In this document: piece after piece, positions 37,535 through 46,896 of the stretch | Numbering within the stretch: the first letter of the stretch is position 1 | How the letters are laid out: each line of letters begins with the position of its first letter | Source: Propionivibrio sp. | GTDB lineage: Bacteria > Pseudomonadota > Gammaproteobacteria > Burkholderiales > Rhodocyclaceae | NCBI GenBank assembly: GCA_016705685.1 | Contig: JADJLB010000010.1 | Coordinates: 124,001-188,000, forward strand | Length of the DNA stretch: 64,000 bases | Direction of reading: 5' to 3' | The notes under the pieces: model-generated | Database searches by the model: none | What the model saw: the letters and a program-made list of their open reading frames with translations, nothing else | What the model was told of the DNA's origin: nothing | Made by a program: the position numbers and the translations under genes

Positions 37535-38164
37535 TTGAATTCAATCAATAAAATTGGGAAATTCATCACCTTTGAAGGCATAGACGGGGCTGGCAAGAGC
37601 ACGCACATTTCCAACGTCGTCAACCTTATCCAGGCCCAGGGGCTGACCGTTGTTTCGACCCGTGAACCGGGTGGCACGCCACTAGGCGAAAAACTCCGTG
37701 AGTTGGTGTTGCACGAGACCATGCATCCGGAGACTGAAACCCTGTTGATGTTTGCCGCACGTCGTGAACATCTGGCAAACGTGATCGAACCGGCTTTGGC
37801 GCGAGGCGACTGGGTCGTTTGCGACCGCTTCAGCGATGCCACTTTCGCCTATCAAGGGGGTGGCCGAGGTCTGGACAAAGCCAAATTCGCCGAACTTGAA
37901 CAGTGGGTACATGCGCACCTGCATCCCGATCTGACCTTGCTCTTTGACTTGCCACCGGCGATCGCCGGCGAACGACTGGCCGCACAAGGTCGCCTGCTGG
38001 ATCGTTTTGAGCAGGAGCGGGTTGATTTTCATCATCGTGTTCGTGATGCCTACCTGGAACGTTCGGCGGCTGAGCCGCAACGAATCCAGGTCATCAACGC
38101 CAACCAGAGGCCCGATATAATTAAGAAACAAGTTGAGGAAACAGTTTTAAGATACTGTTTATGA
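37535..38164 (+). CDS. tmk: Thymidylate kinase, TTG start
   Basis: Phosphorylates dTMP to dTDP. The 209-residue protein has the P loop [11 protein letters not shown] (13-23), [12 protein letters not shown] and [22 protein letters not shown] at 37535 with AGGG eight bases upstream gives [15 protein letters not shown]; no ATG is available before the P loop. The holB start overlaps its stop by four bases. Confidence 0.95.
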   Translation: MNSINKIGKFITFEGIDGAGKSTHISNVVNLIQAQGLTVVSTREPGGTPLGEKLRELVLHETMHPETETLLMFAARREHLANVIEPALARGDWVVCDRFSDATFAYQGGGRGLDKAKFAELEQWVHAHLHPDLTLLFDLPPAIAGERLAAQGRLLDRFEQERVDFHHRVRDAYLERSAAEPQRIQVINANQRPDIIKKQVEETVLRYCL

Positions 38165-39192
38165 ATATATACGACCTTCACAGTTTGGCTTGGTCGCAAC
38201 TTGACGCCAGGCGAGCGCAGCTACCGCACGCGCTGCTGATTTCGGGTCAGCGTGGGTTGGGCAAGTTCGAACTTGCCCGGCGATTTGCCGAATCCTTGCT
38301 TTGCGAACAACCGACGCCATCCGCAACGCCCTGCGGGCAATGTTCTGCCTGCGGTTGGCTGGCGCAGGGCAATCACCCGGATTTCCGGCTGTTGCAACCG
38401 GAGGCACTGGTCGATGCTGAAGACACGGCAACTGAAAAGAACAACAAGAAGAAACCGAGCCAGCAAATAACGATCGATCAGGTTCGTGCTCTTGATGACT
38501 TTCTGCATGTCGGGACTCATCGGCACGGATTGCGGGTGATTCTAATCAATCCGGCCGAAGCGATGAATCGATCGACGGCAAATTCTCTTCTTAAATCACT
38601 TGAAGAACCTATCGCAAGCACATTGTTTATATTATTAACAAGTGAATCAGAACGATTGCTTCCCACGATACGCAGCCGTTGTCAATCGATTCGCGTGCCA
38701 CAACCCGAGAAACGTTTGGCCGAAGCCTGGGTACAGCAGTCCGGTGTCCCTGATGCTGCACGGTGGTTGGCGCTTGCCGGTGGGTCGCCCGAGTTGGCCG
38801 TGGCATTGGGCGGCAGCGATGAAGGCAGGTTGCTGGAAGCGATGGTCACCGCGCTGTCCTGCGGTGTCAAACTGAACCCGCTGGCCGCCGCAGCCAATGT
38901 GGATGCGATCATCAAGGCCGAGAAACGTCCGGCTCCCTTGAAACGCATGATCGAGTGGTCGCAGAAGTGGCTTTTCGACCTGACGCTGGCCCGAAGGGGG
39001 CTCCCGATACGCTATTTTCTCGCGCAAGTTTCGTTGTTGCAGCAATTGGCCAAATCAACGGATACCGCGAATTTGTTGGCGTTCAACCGGAAAACGCTAC
39101 AATACCGCATGCAATGCGAGCAACCTTTGAACAGCCGCCTGTTTCTTGAGGATTTTTTCCTGGGTTACGCGGCCTTGTTCCGGACTAACTGA
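38161..39192 (+). CDS. holB: DNA polymerase III subunit delta'
   Basis: Part of the clamp loader. The 343-residue AAA+ protein has a degenerate P loop ([10 protein letters not shown], residues 29-38), a four-Cys zinc module (Cys48, Cys58, Cys61, Cys64) and the sensor segment [19 protein letters not shown]. Missing the normal Walker A Thr/Ser is expected because delta' does not bind ATP. It is coupled to tmk and followed by pilZ 7 bases after the stop. Confidence 0.94.
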   Translation: MNIYDLHSLAWSQLDARRAQLPHALLISGQRGLGKFELARRFAESLLCEQPTPSATPCGQCSACGWLAQGNHPDFRLLQPEALVDAEDTATEKNNKKKPSQQITIDQVRALDDFLHVGTHRHGLRVILINPAEAMNRSTANSLLKSLEEPIASTLFILLTSESERLLPTIRSRCQSIRVPQPEKRLAEAWVQQSGVPDAARWLALAGGSPELAVALGGSDEGRLLEAMVTALSCGVKLNPLAAAANVDAIIKAEKRPAPLKRMIEWSQKWLFDLTLARRGLPIRYFLAQVSLLQQLAKSTDTANLLAFNRKTLQYRMQCEQPLNSRLFLEDFFLGYAALFRTN

Positions 39193-39199
39193 GGCGGAT

Positions 39200-39574
39200 A
39201 TGTTAGCTGATTCCAAACCTGCCGTTGCCGGCGCACCGCGTCCAAGCGTGCTTTCGCTAAACATCAACTCGAAATCGGCTCTTTACGCCGCCTTCATGCC
39301 CCTTTTGCGCAATGGGGGAATCTTTATCCCGACGACGCGGGCTTACAACATCGGAGACGAGGTTTTCATGCTGCTGTCGCTGATGGATGACCCGGCCAAG
39401 CTGCCGATTGCGGGTACGGTCGTCTGGATCACTCCCGCTGGGGCACAAAACAGCAAGGCGCAAGGGATTGGCGTGCATTTCAAGAACGACGAAAGTGGTA
39501 TCGAGGCGAAACGCAAGATTGAAGGCCTTCTTGGTGGTGTAATGCAATCCACGCGTCCAACGCATACCATGTGA
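39200..39574 (+). CDS. pilZ: Type IV pilus assembly protein PilZ
   Basis: A 124-residue single-domain protein. The segments SALYAAFMPLLRNGGIFIPT, GDEVFMLLSLMDDP and the end RPTHTM match the original Pseudomonas PilZ. It lacks the RxxxR c-di-GMP-binding motif, as does true PilZ, so it acts in pilus assembly through protein contacts. The ATG at 39200 has GAGGCG before it. The holB-pilZ-tatD order is the same as in Pseudomonas. It implies that type IV pilus genes exist elsewhere. Confidence 0.92.
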   Translation: MLADSKPAVAGAPRPSVLSLNINSKSALYAAFMPLLRNGGIFIPTTRAYNIGDEVFMLLSLMDDPAKLPIAGTVVWITPAGAQNSKAQGIGVHFKNDESGIEAKRKIEGLLGGVMQSTRPTHTM

Positions 39575-39584
39575 CCGCAGTCTG

Positions 39585-40367
39585 ATGCTTGTCGATTCAC
39601 ACTGTCACATCGATTTTCCAGAACTCGCCGAAAACTTCCAGCAACTACTTGATTTGATGCGGGAAAACGATGTGGGTTGCGCGGTCTGCATCAGCGTCAC
39701 GCTGGAAGACTTCCCCAGGGTTCTGGCGCTGGCCGAAGCGCACTCCCACATTCTGGCGACCATTGGCGTCCACCCCGAAACGACGAACGGACGTGAGCCG
39801 ACGCTTGACGAGCTCATTGCGCTGGCACAACACCCAAAGATCATCGCCATCGGGGAAACCGGGCTCGACTATTATTGGCACAAGGATGCGCCGGAATGGC
39901 AGCGCGAACGTTTTCGCAAGCATATTCGCGCTGCCATTGCCGTTGGCAAGCCGCTCGTGATCCATAATCGCGAGGCCACGGTCGATACGCTACGATTATT
40001 GGGCGAGGAAGGGGCAGGGCAGGTCGGCGGCGTCATGCATTGTTTCACCGAGAATTGGGAAACCGCCGAAGCCGCGCTGGCCATGGGGTTTTACATTTCA
40101 TTGTCCGGTATCGTCACCTTCAAGAATGCACTGACGATCAAGGATGTTGCGCGACGCGTCCCGCTGGATAGACTGCTCATTGAAACCGATGCCCCTTACC
40201 TGGCGCCCGTGCCCTATCGTGGGAAAACCAACCAGCCGGGCTATGTCAAATATGTCGCGGAAGAAATTGCACGTTTGCGGGATATTTCGTTTGAAGAAGT
40301 TGCCAAAACGACAACTGACAATTTCTTCCACCTCTTTCCTAACACCAGATTGAGTGTAAGCCCATGA
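39585..40367 (+). CDS. TatD family metal-dependent hydrolase
   Basis: A 260-residue TIM-barrel nuclease-type protein. Metal ligands are seen in DSHCHIDF near the N-terminus, GETGLDYYW, the IHNRE strand, MHCFTENW and the IETDAPYLAP segment. The YcfH-type member of the family is usually the one beside holB and pilZ. The ankyrin gene start overlaps its stop by four bases. Confidence 0.92.
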   Translation: MLVDSHCHIDFPELAENFQQLLDLMRENDVGCAVCISVTLEDFPRVLALAEAHSHILATIGVHPETTNGREPTLDELIALAQHPKIIAIGETGLDYYWHKDAPEWQRERFRKHIRAAIAVGKPLVIHNREATVDTLRLLGEEGAGQVGGVMHCFTENWETAEAALAMGFYISLSGIVTFKNALTIKDVARRVPLDRLLIETDAPYLAPVPYRGKTNQPGYVKYVAEEIARLRDISFEEVAKTTTDNFFHLFPNTRLSVSP

Positions 40368-41017
40368 AAATAATTATTTTTCTTTTTGCAATCCTGTTGC
40401 CGTTCTGTGCCTCGGCAGGCTCCTATGAGGACATGGAAGAAGCGATGATTCATGGCGATGCTGCGGCCGCCATTGCCCTGCTGCAGCGCGGTGTTGATGT
40501 CAATACCGTCGATAGGCAGGGCAATACGCTACTCACCCAGGCGGTGCGGCGAGATGTTCCGGAACTTGTCGAGTATTTGATCCAGCATCGCGCGCGCCTC
40601 AATGTGCGCAACAAGAACGGTGAAACGGCACTCAGTATTGCCGCGTATACCGGCAAGCTGTCGTACGTGCAGCAATTCGTCAATGCCGGTGCCGAAATCA
40701 ATCTCTACGGCTGGCCACCACTGACCTATGCGGCGTTCAACGGGCATGGTGATATCGTTGATTACTTATTGAAACACGGTGCGCTCATCGATGCGGTCAC
40801 CGAGAACGGATCGACGGCATTGTTGTTTGCGGCACGCTTCGGGCATATCGATGTTGTCAAAGTGCTATTGTCGAATCATGCCGATCCCACGATCACCAAT
40901 GAAAATGGGGAAACTGCGCTCGATTGGGCCGTGAAGACCGGAAACACTGAGATTGCCGATCTACTGCGTGCCGCAGAGGCCACACGGGTAACGGCAGCAA
41001 CGGTCGAGCCTTCATGA
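40364..41017 (+). CDS. Exported ankyrin-repeat protein
   Basis: A 217-residue protein with a signal peptide (about 1-18, ending CASAG) and five to six ankyrin repeats (for example GNTLLTQAVRRDVPELVEYL, GETALSIAAYTGKLSYVQQF, GSTALLFAARFGHIDVVKVL). It is likely periplasmic and protein-binding; the partner is unknown. Coupled to tatD by an ATGA overlap. Its 3' end overlaps the convergent exonuclease gene by six bases. Confidence 0.87.
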   Translation: MKIIIFLFAILLPFCASAGSYEDMEEAMIHGDAAAAIALLQRGVDVNTVDRQGNTLLTQAVRRDVPELVEYLIQHRARLNVRNKNGETALSIAAYTGKLSYVQQFVNAGAEINLYGWPPLTYAAFNGHGDIVDYLLKHGALIDAVTENGSTALLFAARFGHIDVVKVLLSNHADPTITNENGETALDWAVKTGNTEIADLLRAAEATRVTAATVEPS

Positions 41018-42406
41018 GAGCGTTGGCCGGAACAGAGGCAGCACCCGGATCTTACCCGCCTTCAGATGTTTGTTGATGATGCGGTAGATTTCCGGGGCAA
41101 AGGCAGTCTCGCGCCGGTTGAGCAGGCACTCATGCAGGGCCGCTTCATCGTGCACTGTGCCAAGATAGCGCCAGTTGTCGATCAGATGGTAGTCCGCACG
41201 TAACCCGAATTTATCCCATTCAACGAGGGCCACCGGCCCTTCGTACGGCCAGCGATTCAGTCTGAACTTTGCCAGTGCCGTCATCAGCCGAGCGCTGTGC
41301 AGAGACAACTTTTCCTGGCCACAACACCCCCCGCGACAGGATTTGTGTTTGACAGCCCTGCAGGCTTCTCCCGAAGCGCCTTCCTCCAATCCGATCAGCT
41401 TGGGGCAGAGGTTATGCACGTCGGCAAGTTTGCGCAGGGCAACGCCGGCCTCGCGCCGATTTCTGTAGAGTCCGAACAAGTCGTTGGCGCGCGCGAAATC
41501 CACCTTGTCTGCAAAGACAAGCTGCGGGCGGAAATCGCCTTTGCCATGCTCCACCAATTGCCAGGAGCACAATTCGTCGGCCGGACCAGGCGCAGCCGAC
41601 CCCAGTTCAAGTTCGTTCAACCGCGCACCCAGCTCACCGGCCGACTCGCGCCATTTGACCAACCGGATGTCGCGCCACAAGGCCGTGTCGCGCTTGGTCA
41701 CAGCAAAATGCTTTAACACCTGTTGGCGAATATTGGCGCTACGCTTGACGACCAACACGCTGCCATCCTCGGCGTACAGCGCATATGCACCGGGCGATTC
41801 CGGCAGATCTTCAATCAGCGTCGCGTCAATTTGCGGAGGCAACTCCGGGCAACCCGAAATGACATCAATGGCACTATGGATGTCTTCTGATGGAAGCGAT
41901 TCATGCCAACATTGCCACAACTTCCAAAGGATTCTGGCATCGGCCAGAGCGCGATGACGATCACCCGCTGCAATATCATGACGCTCGACCAAGGAGTCGA
42001 GGTTATGGCGGTGATGCTGGGGAAACAGCTTGCGCGAAAGCTTTACCGTGCACAGGTTCGGCATTCGGAATTCCACGCCGAGGCGTTTGAATTCGCGCTT
42101 CAGAAAGGTGTAGTCAAAACGGGCGTTGTGAGCGACAAGCAGGCGCCCACGAAGCTTTTCGAGAATGATCGGCACGAGTGTTTCAAATTCCGGGGACGAT
42201 GAAACCATGGCCGTGCTGATTCCGGTCAGCCCGGTAATGAAATCGGAGACAGGCATTCCAGGATTGACCAGCGAACTCCATTCACGCACCCCCTGCTGAT
42301 CGACCTCAACGAACCCAATCTCGATGATGCGGTCAGTCGCGAAATTTGCCCCGGTGGTCTCCAGGTCAACGAAAAGGAGGGGTTCTCGGACATAAGGGAA
42401 ATCCAT
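41012..42406 (-). CDS. DnaQ-like 3'-5' exonuclease fused to a degenerate UvrC/Cho-type GIY-YIG domain
   Basis: A 464-residue fusion. The N-terminal DEDDh exonuclease domain (about 8-165) is complete: Asp14/Glu16 (FVDLETTGA), Asp98 (HNARFDY), His151 and Asp156 (HRALADA). The second part corresponds to the Cho/UvrC nuclease, but its core is worn: GAYALY for GVY-x-Y, and LVVKRSANIR where active enzymes have LYVGKA-NLR. A UvrC-like Cys cluster (ACRAVKHKSCRGGCCG) remains at about 355-370. The exonuclease is probably active, and the GIY-YIG part probably structural or DNA-binding. Stands alone on the minus strand. Confidence 0.85.
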   Translation of the reverse strand: MDFPYVREPLLFVDLETTGANFATDRIIEIGFVEVDQQGVREWSSLVNPGMPVSDFITGLTGISTAMVSSSPEFETLVPIILEKLRGRLLVAHNARFDYTFLKREFKRLGVEFRMPNLCTVKLSRKLFPQHHRHNLDSLVERHDIAAGDRHRALADARILWKLWQCWHESLPSEDIHSAIDVISGCPELPPQIDATLIEDLPESPGAYALYAEDGSVLVVKRSANIRQQVLKHFAVTKRDTALWRDIRLVKWRESAGELGARLNELELGSAAPGPADELCSWQLVEHGKGDFRPQLVFADKVDFARANDLFGLYRNRREAGVALRKLADVHNLCPKLIGLEEGASGEACRAVKHKSCRGGCCGQEKLSLHSARLMTALAKFRLNRWPYEGPVALVEWDKFGLRADYHLIDNWRYLGTVHDEAALHECLLNRRETAFAPEIYRIINKHLKAGKIRVLPLFRPTLS

Positions 42407-42590
42407 GTCAATCCAACCTGAATTAAGTACCCGCTTGACGGGTCGCGACTCCGCAATATTCGGTCGCGTTGTGCCGTCCGTGCCACGGTAGCACAGCTTT
42501 GGCGGATTTATCTGGTGCCGCGAAAATGCGGAGGAGGGCGCTCGCGCAGGGCTCCCCCTCTGATTTCCCCAGGCCGTGATCGAAGGGGGG

Positions 42591-44522
42591 CTAAGCGGTC
42601 GGTAAATCGTCAGGCAACAACTGCCGCTGGCTGGCGCGCAACCATTCGATCAACTGATCACCGGGCATGGGTCGGGCAAACAGATAACCTTGAACTTCGT
42701 TGCAACCGTACAGCTTGAGGCAATTCAATTGCGCTGCCGTCTCCACCCCTTCGGCGATGACCTTCAAGCGCAGGCTCCGACTCAGGGCGATAATTGCCGC
42801 GGTAATTGCGGCATCGTCATTATCGGTCAGGATGTCGTGAACGAATGAACGGTCAATTTTTAATGCATTGATCGGAAAACGTTTGAGATAACTTAGCGAG
42901 GAATAGCCGGTTCCGAAGTCATCGATGGACAGATTCACCCCCATGGCACTCAAGCGTTCGAGCACGTTGTACGCTTCCAAAGGGTCTGCGACGGTGCTTT
43001 CGGTGATCTCAAGATCCAGATATTCAGCGCTGAGGCCCGTGCGGCTTAGTGTTTGCGCGATATTGATGATCAGATCCTGCTGCCGAAATTGTCGTGGCGA
43101 AATATTGACCGCCACGCGAATCGGGGGCAAGTCGTGCTTCTGTAAAAATTTGTTGAAGCTACACGCTTCCTCGAGAGCCCACATGCCGACGTCGACGATC
43201 ATCCCGGTTTCTTCGAGAACGCCAATGAACTCGAGAGGCTGGACCAGACCGCGCGCGGAATCGTTCCAGCGCAGTAGGGCTTCAATGCCAACCGTTGCGC
43301 CGGACTTCACATCGATCTGCGGCTGATAGTGCAGCACGAACTCACGCCGGCTGAGCGCACCACGCAGCTTGTTTTCCATCAATAATCGTTCATAAGCGCG
43401 CTTGTGCATGTCCTCGGTAAAAAAGCGATACGTGTTTCGGCCCTGTTCCTTGGCACGATACATCGCGCTGTCGGCATTCTTCATCAGCCCGTCCAGGCTC
43501 TCCGAATCATTTGGATAGGCGGTGATGCCGACGCTGACGGTGCAGCACAACTCGTGACCATCCAGCGGGAAAGGCAGGGAGAGCGTATCGATGATCTTTT
43601 GCGCGAGGGCAGCGATGCTGTCCATCGACGTCATATCGTCCACGATCACGGTAAATTCGTCGCCGCCCAGGCGGCCCACCGTATCGCAGGCACGCAGGCA
43701 AACCAGCAGGCGCTGAGCCACCAGTTGCAATACCCGATCGCCGACATCGTGTCCGAGGGTATCGTTGATGGCCTTGAAGTTATCGAGATCAAGAAAAAGC
43801 AGCGCCAACGACCGGCCATCCCGCGTCACATGTTTGATCGCCTGATCCAGACGTTCGCGCAAGAGGTTGCGGTTGGGCAGTCCGGTCAGCGCGTCATAGT
43901 TCGCCATGTAGGCTAGGCGGCTTTCGGCCTGGCGGCGTTTGGTAATATCGCGAAAACTCCAGACGCGCCCGACCGTCTGCAAACCGATTCGACGGGGCCG
44001 TGAGTAGCATTCCAGCACGCGACCATCGTTAAGCTCAAGGGTATCGAAGCTTTCCGCGTCCGGTTGCGCTTCAAGATGCCGGACTCGGTCGATGAATGCA
44101 CCGGGGCTCATCAACTGCTCCGCCATGAAGCTGGTAACGTCCTGCGTACGCAATGTTTCAACGATATGCGGCGGAATCCGCCACATGTCCATCAGATTGA
44201 CATTGAAACTCTCGATCCGCTGTTCGGTATCCACGGCCAGAATGCCATCGGCCGTGGCGTCGAGCGTGGCACGGAGCAACGATAAGGACTGCTCCAGGCG
44301 GATCTCGGCCTGACGACGCTCAGTGAGCTCGTTTCTGAGCGTTTTATTCCTTTCTTCCAACTCGGTGGCCATCACTTCCATTGTGTTTTCGATCAGGCGA
44401 CGGTCCGAGTCGTCCTGCTCATAGCCAGCGCTGACAGCTTCGATGAAGGGCTGCCATGAATCGGAAATGGCGTCCGGATCGCCGAGATAGCGGCGGATCT
44501 GACGTCGCAGCAGGCTGTGCAT
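42591..44522 (-). CDS. PAS-GGDEF-EAL cyclic-di-GMP signalling protein
   Basis: A 643-residue cytoplasmic protein. Residues 50-85 form a coiled coil, 85-200 a PAS domain, 205-370 a GGDEF domain with an intact RLGGDEF motif (286-290), and 390-640 an EAL domain with intact EAL (414-416) and DDFGTGYSSL. Both synthesis and breakdown of c-di-GMP look possible. It begins 7 bases after the FIST gene and is co-transcribed with it, so the FIST protein is the likely upstream sensor. Confidence 0.92.
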   Translation of the reverse strand: MHSLLRRQIRRYLGDPDAISDSWQPFIEAVSAGYEQDDSDRRLIENTMEVMATELEERNKTLRNELTERRQAEIRLEQSLSLLRATLDATADGILAVDTEQRIESFNVNLMDMWRIPPHIVETLRTQDVTSFMAEQLMSPGAFIDRVRHLEAQPDAESFDTLELNDGRVLECYSRPRRIGLQTVGRVWSFRDITKRRQAESRLAYMANYDALTGLPNRNLLRERLDQAIKHVTRDGRSLALLFLDLDNFKAINDTLGHDVGDRVLQLVAQRLLVCLRACDTVGRLGGDEFTVIVDDMTSMDSIAALAQKIIDTLSLPFPLDGHELCCTVSVGITAYPNDSESLDGLMKNADSAMYRAKEQGRNTYRFFTEDMHKRAYERLLMENKLRGALSRREFVLHYQPQIDVKSGATVGIEALLRWNDSARGLVQPLEFIGVLEETGMIVDVGMWALEEACSFNKFLQKHDLPPIRVAVNISPRQFRQQDLIINIAQTLSRTGLSAEYLDLEITESTVADPLEAYNVLERLSAMGVNLSIDDFGTGYSSLSYLKRFPINALKIDRSFVHDILTDNDDAAITAAIIALSRSLRLKVIAEGVETAAQLNCLKLYGCNEVQGYLFARPMPGDQLIEWLRASQRQLLPDDLPTA

Positions 44523-44529
44523 AATGGCC

Positions 44530-45660
44530 CTAAATTTCGTTGAACGTGGTGATGGTCATGGTCTGATTGTGCAACTCGCACTTGGCGCTTGGCGTATGTG
44601 GCGAAATCTCGCCGTACGAATAGAAACCGGCCAATACTGCGTTTTTGCCGAGGACATCGCGTACCCCCTCGACTTCTTCTTCCACACGCTGTTTCAGAAC
44701 CAATCGCCGACCCACGCAACTGATCAGGATGGCCAATTGCGCTGACAGGCCGGACAAATCCTGGCTGATCTTTGCCGCACCCGTAGCGCCGTCAATCAAG
44801 CGCTCGAAATTCGCTTTCATCAGCCGCACGCGCGCGCCTTGCGGGACGTCGCCAGCAAAAGTGAGGCTCTGTTCCGCCTCATTGACGGCGAGTATGGTGC
44901 GCACCACCGGCGTGCTGTGCTCTGCCACGCGCAGTGCCAGGGGAAACAGGAGACCGGTGGCAGGCAAACCGGACCCATGTTCGCCGAGATAGCGTTTATA
45001 CAAGGCCAGAGCGGATTCCCCATCAAGCTCGTAAAGCACGTTGCCCGAGGAACGCGTAATCAGCCGTTCCGGGCCGAACGGATCCCAGCCGCCCAGCGAG
45101 CCGAAACCGATGCGAAGCCGTTCGCCGTACAGGCCGAGCGCAGCGACACGACATTCAGCTGCCGCTTCATCTGCACACACCAGGGTGCGACCAAAATTGG
45201 CGCCGTCACCGGAAAGCCCCCCGGTTAATGCCACATTCTCGGGCAAACCTTCGCTCAGTCCCGCCACCAATTCTGTCCCGTTGACGTGCAGACCGTCCGA
45301 CAACACAAAAACGTGCGCCAAACCGCTTCTCTCCAGGGATTCGGCCAATTGCCGACCAGCCATACGGCTGTGGCCGGCTTCGTTCACGGTGGTCGATACC
45401 AACTGCAGCCGGGTATGCTCAAAATGAATGGCGGTCGCAATTAGGGTGCTGTCACTGACCTGCGTACCGCAAATTTCGCCAGCCGTGGAACAACCCATCA
45501 GAATGGCTTTCGGGTGGCGTTCCCGCAGGTGCTGAAATACGGCAGGGTCGTCGAGCAAATCACGCCCGCCGAAAAAGAGAACCAAGCGGGCATCTTCGAA
45601 CGGCGTTCCCAGTGACTGCCATTTGCCGTTCGCGTCTAAGCGTTCCTGGAATACGCGCAT
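44530..45660 (-). CDS. FIST (N and C) domain signal-transduction protein
   Basis: A 376-residue soluble protein with FIST_N (about 20-215; ILMGCSTAGEICG, VALTGGLSGDGANFGRT) and FIST_C (about 220-360; AVLAGFYSYGEISP) domains. FIST proteins are predicted small-molecule sensors, possibly for amino acids, that feed signalling proteins. It is directly upstream of the PAS-GGDEF-EAL gene. No transmembrane segment is seen. Confidence 0.88.
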   Translation of the reverse strand: MRVFQERLDANGKWQSLGTPFEDARLVLFFGGRDLLDDPAVFQHLRERHPKAILMGCSTAGEICGTQVSDSTLIATAIHFEHTRLQLVSTTVNEAGHSRMAGRQLAESLERSGLAHVFVLSDGLHVNGTELVAGLSEGLPENVALTGGLSGDGANFGRTLVCADEAAAECRVAALGLYGERLRIGFGSLGGWDPFGPERLITRSSGNVLYELDGESALALYKRYLGEHGSGLPATGLLFPLALRVAEHSTPVVRTILAVNEAEQSLTFAGDVPQGARVRLMKANFERLIDGATGAAKISQDLSGLSAQLAILISCVGRRLVLKQRVEEEVEGVRDVLGKNAVLAGFYSYGEISPHTPSAKCELHNQTMTITTFNEI

Positions 45661-45715
45661 GGTTCCTCCGTAAGCGATGCGATCACCCTAGACAGTGACA
45701 ACAAAGCACGACGAA

Positions 45716-46249
45716 TCAAAGGAACAAAATCACAAAAGCCTGAAAAGCCGCGCGATCTGAAAAGCGCATAATTTGTATTATGTAAAGTCGTAGAAGACTG
45801 AACGGCAATGGGGGGGGGGGGGGGGGGGGGGGGGTAGCGCGGCGATGCTCAGCATTCCACCAGTCGTTATTATTTACGCGCTGCTGGTCAATGACCTGCT
45901 TTCTATATCTTTCAAGATCATCGCAAACCTTCTGATTATTCGCTTGGTCCTGCGCGATCTTGGCCTTCTCGTATTGCCGCTTGTGCTCAGAAACGACGTT
46001 CTCCTGCTGCAGGCGCTGGTCAATCTGCTGACTCTGCTGTATCTGACCGGGCGTCAGCGGCTGGCTGGTATTCAGCGGCGGCATATCCTGGACGTCGACG
46101 CGCCTTTGCTCGATAGCTCCCTGGTGCTCACACGGCTGGTCAGACATCACCTTTTTGCCGTTCTTGGTGCAGTGATAGATGGTTTGTGCGTTGACGGTCA
46201 TCGAGACGGCGACGATCAGCGAAGTCAGCAAGAGCATAGGCAGTTTCAT
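45716..46249 (-). CDS. DUF4124 domain protein with a homopolymer-encoded polyproline tract
   Basis: A 177-residue exported protein: signal peptide 1-21 (ending VNA), a DUF4124 domain (YHCTKNGKKVMSDQPC, two cysteines), a long Gln-rich helical or coiled-coil middle (about 60-120), then eight prolines encoded by a run of 25 identical bases. As read, the tail after the tract is a hydrophobic LPFSLLRLYIIQIMRF stretch ending in FLFL, which is unlike the rest. Loss of one base would end the protein ten residues after the prolines; gain of one would run past the present stop. The true C-terminus is therefore unsure. Confidence 0.7.
   Translation of the reverse strand: MKLPMLLLTSLIVAVSMTVNAQTIYHCTKNGKKVMSDQPCEHQGAIEQRRVDVQDMPPLNTSQPLTPGQIQQSQQIDQRLQQENVVSEHKRQYEKAKIAQDQANNQKVCDDLERYRKQVIDQQRVNNNDWWNAEHRRATPPPPPPPPLPFSLLRLYIIQIMRFSDRAAFQAFVILFL
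45810..45834. repeat. Homopolymer of 25 G inside the DUF4124 gene
   Basis: Uninterrupted G from 45810 to 45834 on the plus strand, C on the coding strand. Length change here shifts the reading frame of the DUF4124 C-terminus. Such tracts are prone to strand slippage and to sequencing error. Confidence 0.95.
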
Positions 46250-46896
46250 GGAATCAGGCTCAAGAGCTTGGGAGCCCTAATTGTATGACTGCTGGATCAC
46301 CACAGGGTAGCAAAGGCCGCAAAACTCACCTTTTAGAGGGGCGTCCGGGCTATGCGTCAATGCGGATTGCGCCTGCCGGCGCATGCCGTGTTCGCTCCGG
46401 ATCGGGAAAGCCCGCGGTCAACGGCTCAAACAGAACAACCGATTGCGGTCGGGAAAACGCAATTCTCGTCTTCGAATTTGGCGGTTATAGCGCGGATTCG
46501 CTGAATCATTTCCGGGTGCAGTCGAAGCAGGCTTGATCGCAGCCGTTTCCGGCAACGCTTCCACACTCATGGGCGGCCGCTCCGGCTCGACAGGCTTGCT
46601 TCACTATCCCTGCCCTGTCGTTGATGCCAAAGGCCCGGAAAAAGCCATTCTGCACGATGTGGCCGCACAATTCTTTAGTCATATTCAAGCGCGTGCCCCG
46701 CTGGCTGTAGCGTTTCAGCTACTTCATCAGGATGGCGGGCAGGCCTTGCCGTGCCATGCCTTCCCTAGCGGTCAACCCGGCTTGTCCCCGCTGCAGGTGA
46801 TTTTGCCGGTGACGATTCGATACCTGAGTTCTGAGAATCTTGTCAACCACGTTTTGCGCAGCTATGTGAAAGCACATCAGCCTAAGTAACGATCGC
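46250..46896. other. Unassigned 650-base gap between the DUF4124 and Hsp70 genes
   Basis: Only short overlapping frames are present; the longest (46533-46889, plus, 118 codons from a TTG, and 46719-47072, minus, overlapping the Hsp70 end) show no motif I recognise. Adjacent plus-strand frames join by a TTGA overlap near 46533, which might be a broken gene. I see no RNA, repeat or terminator of note. Confidence 0.4.

Noticed and set aside
46533..46889. 118-codon plus-strand gene from a TTG
   Set aside because: No ribosome binding site, no recognisable domain, and it runs into the end of the convergent Hsp70 gene.
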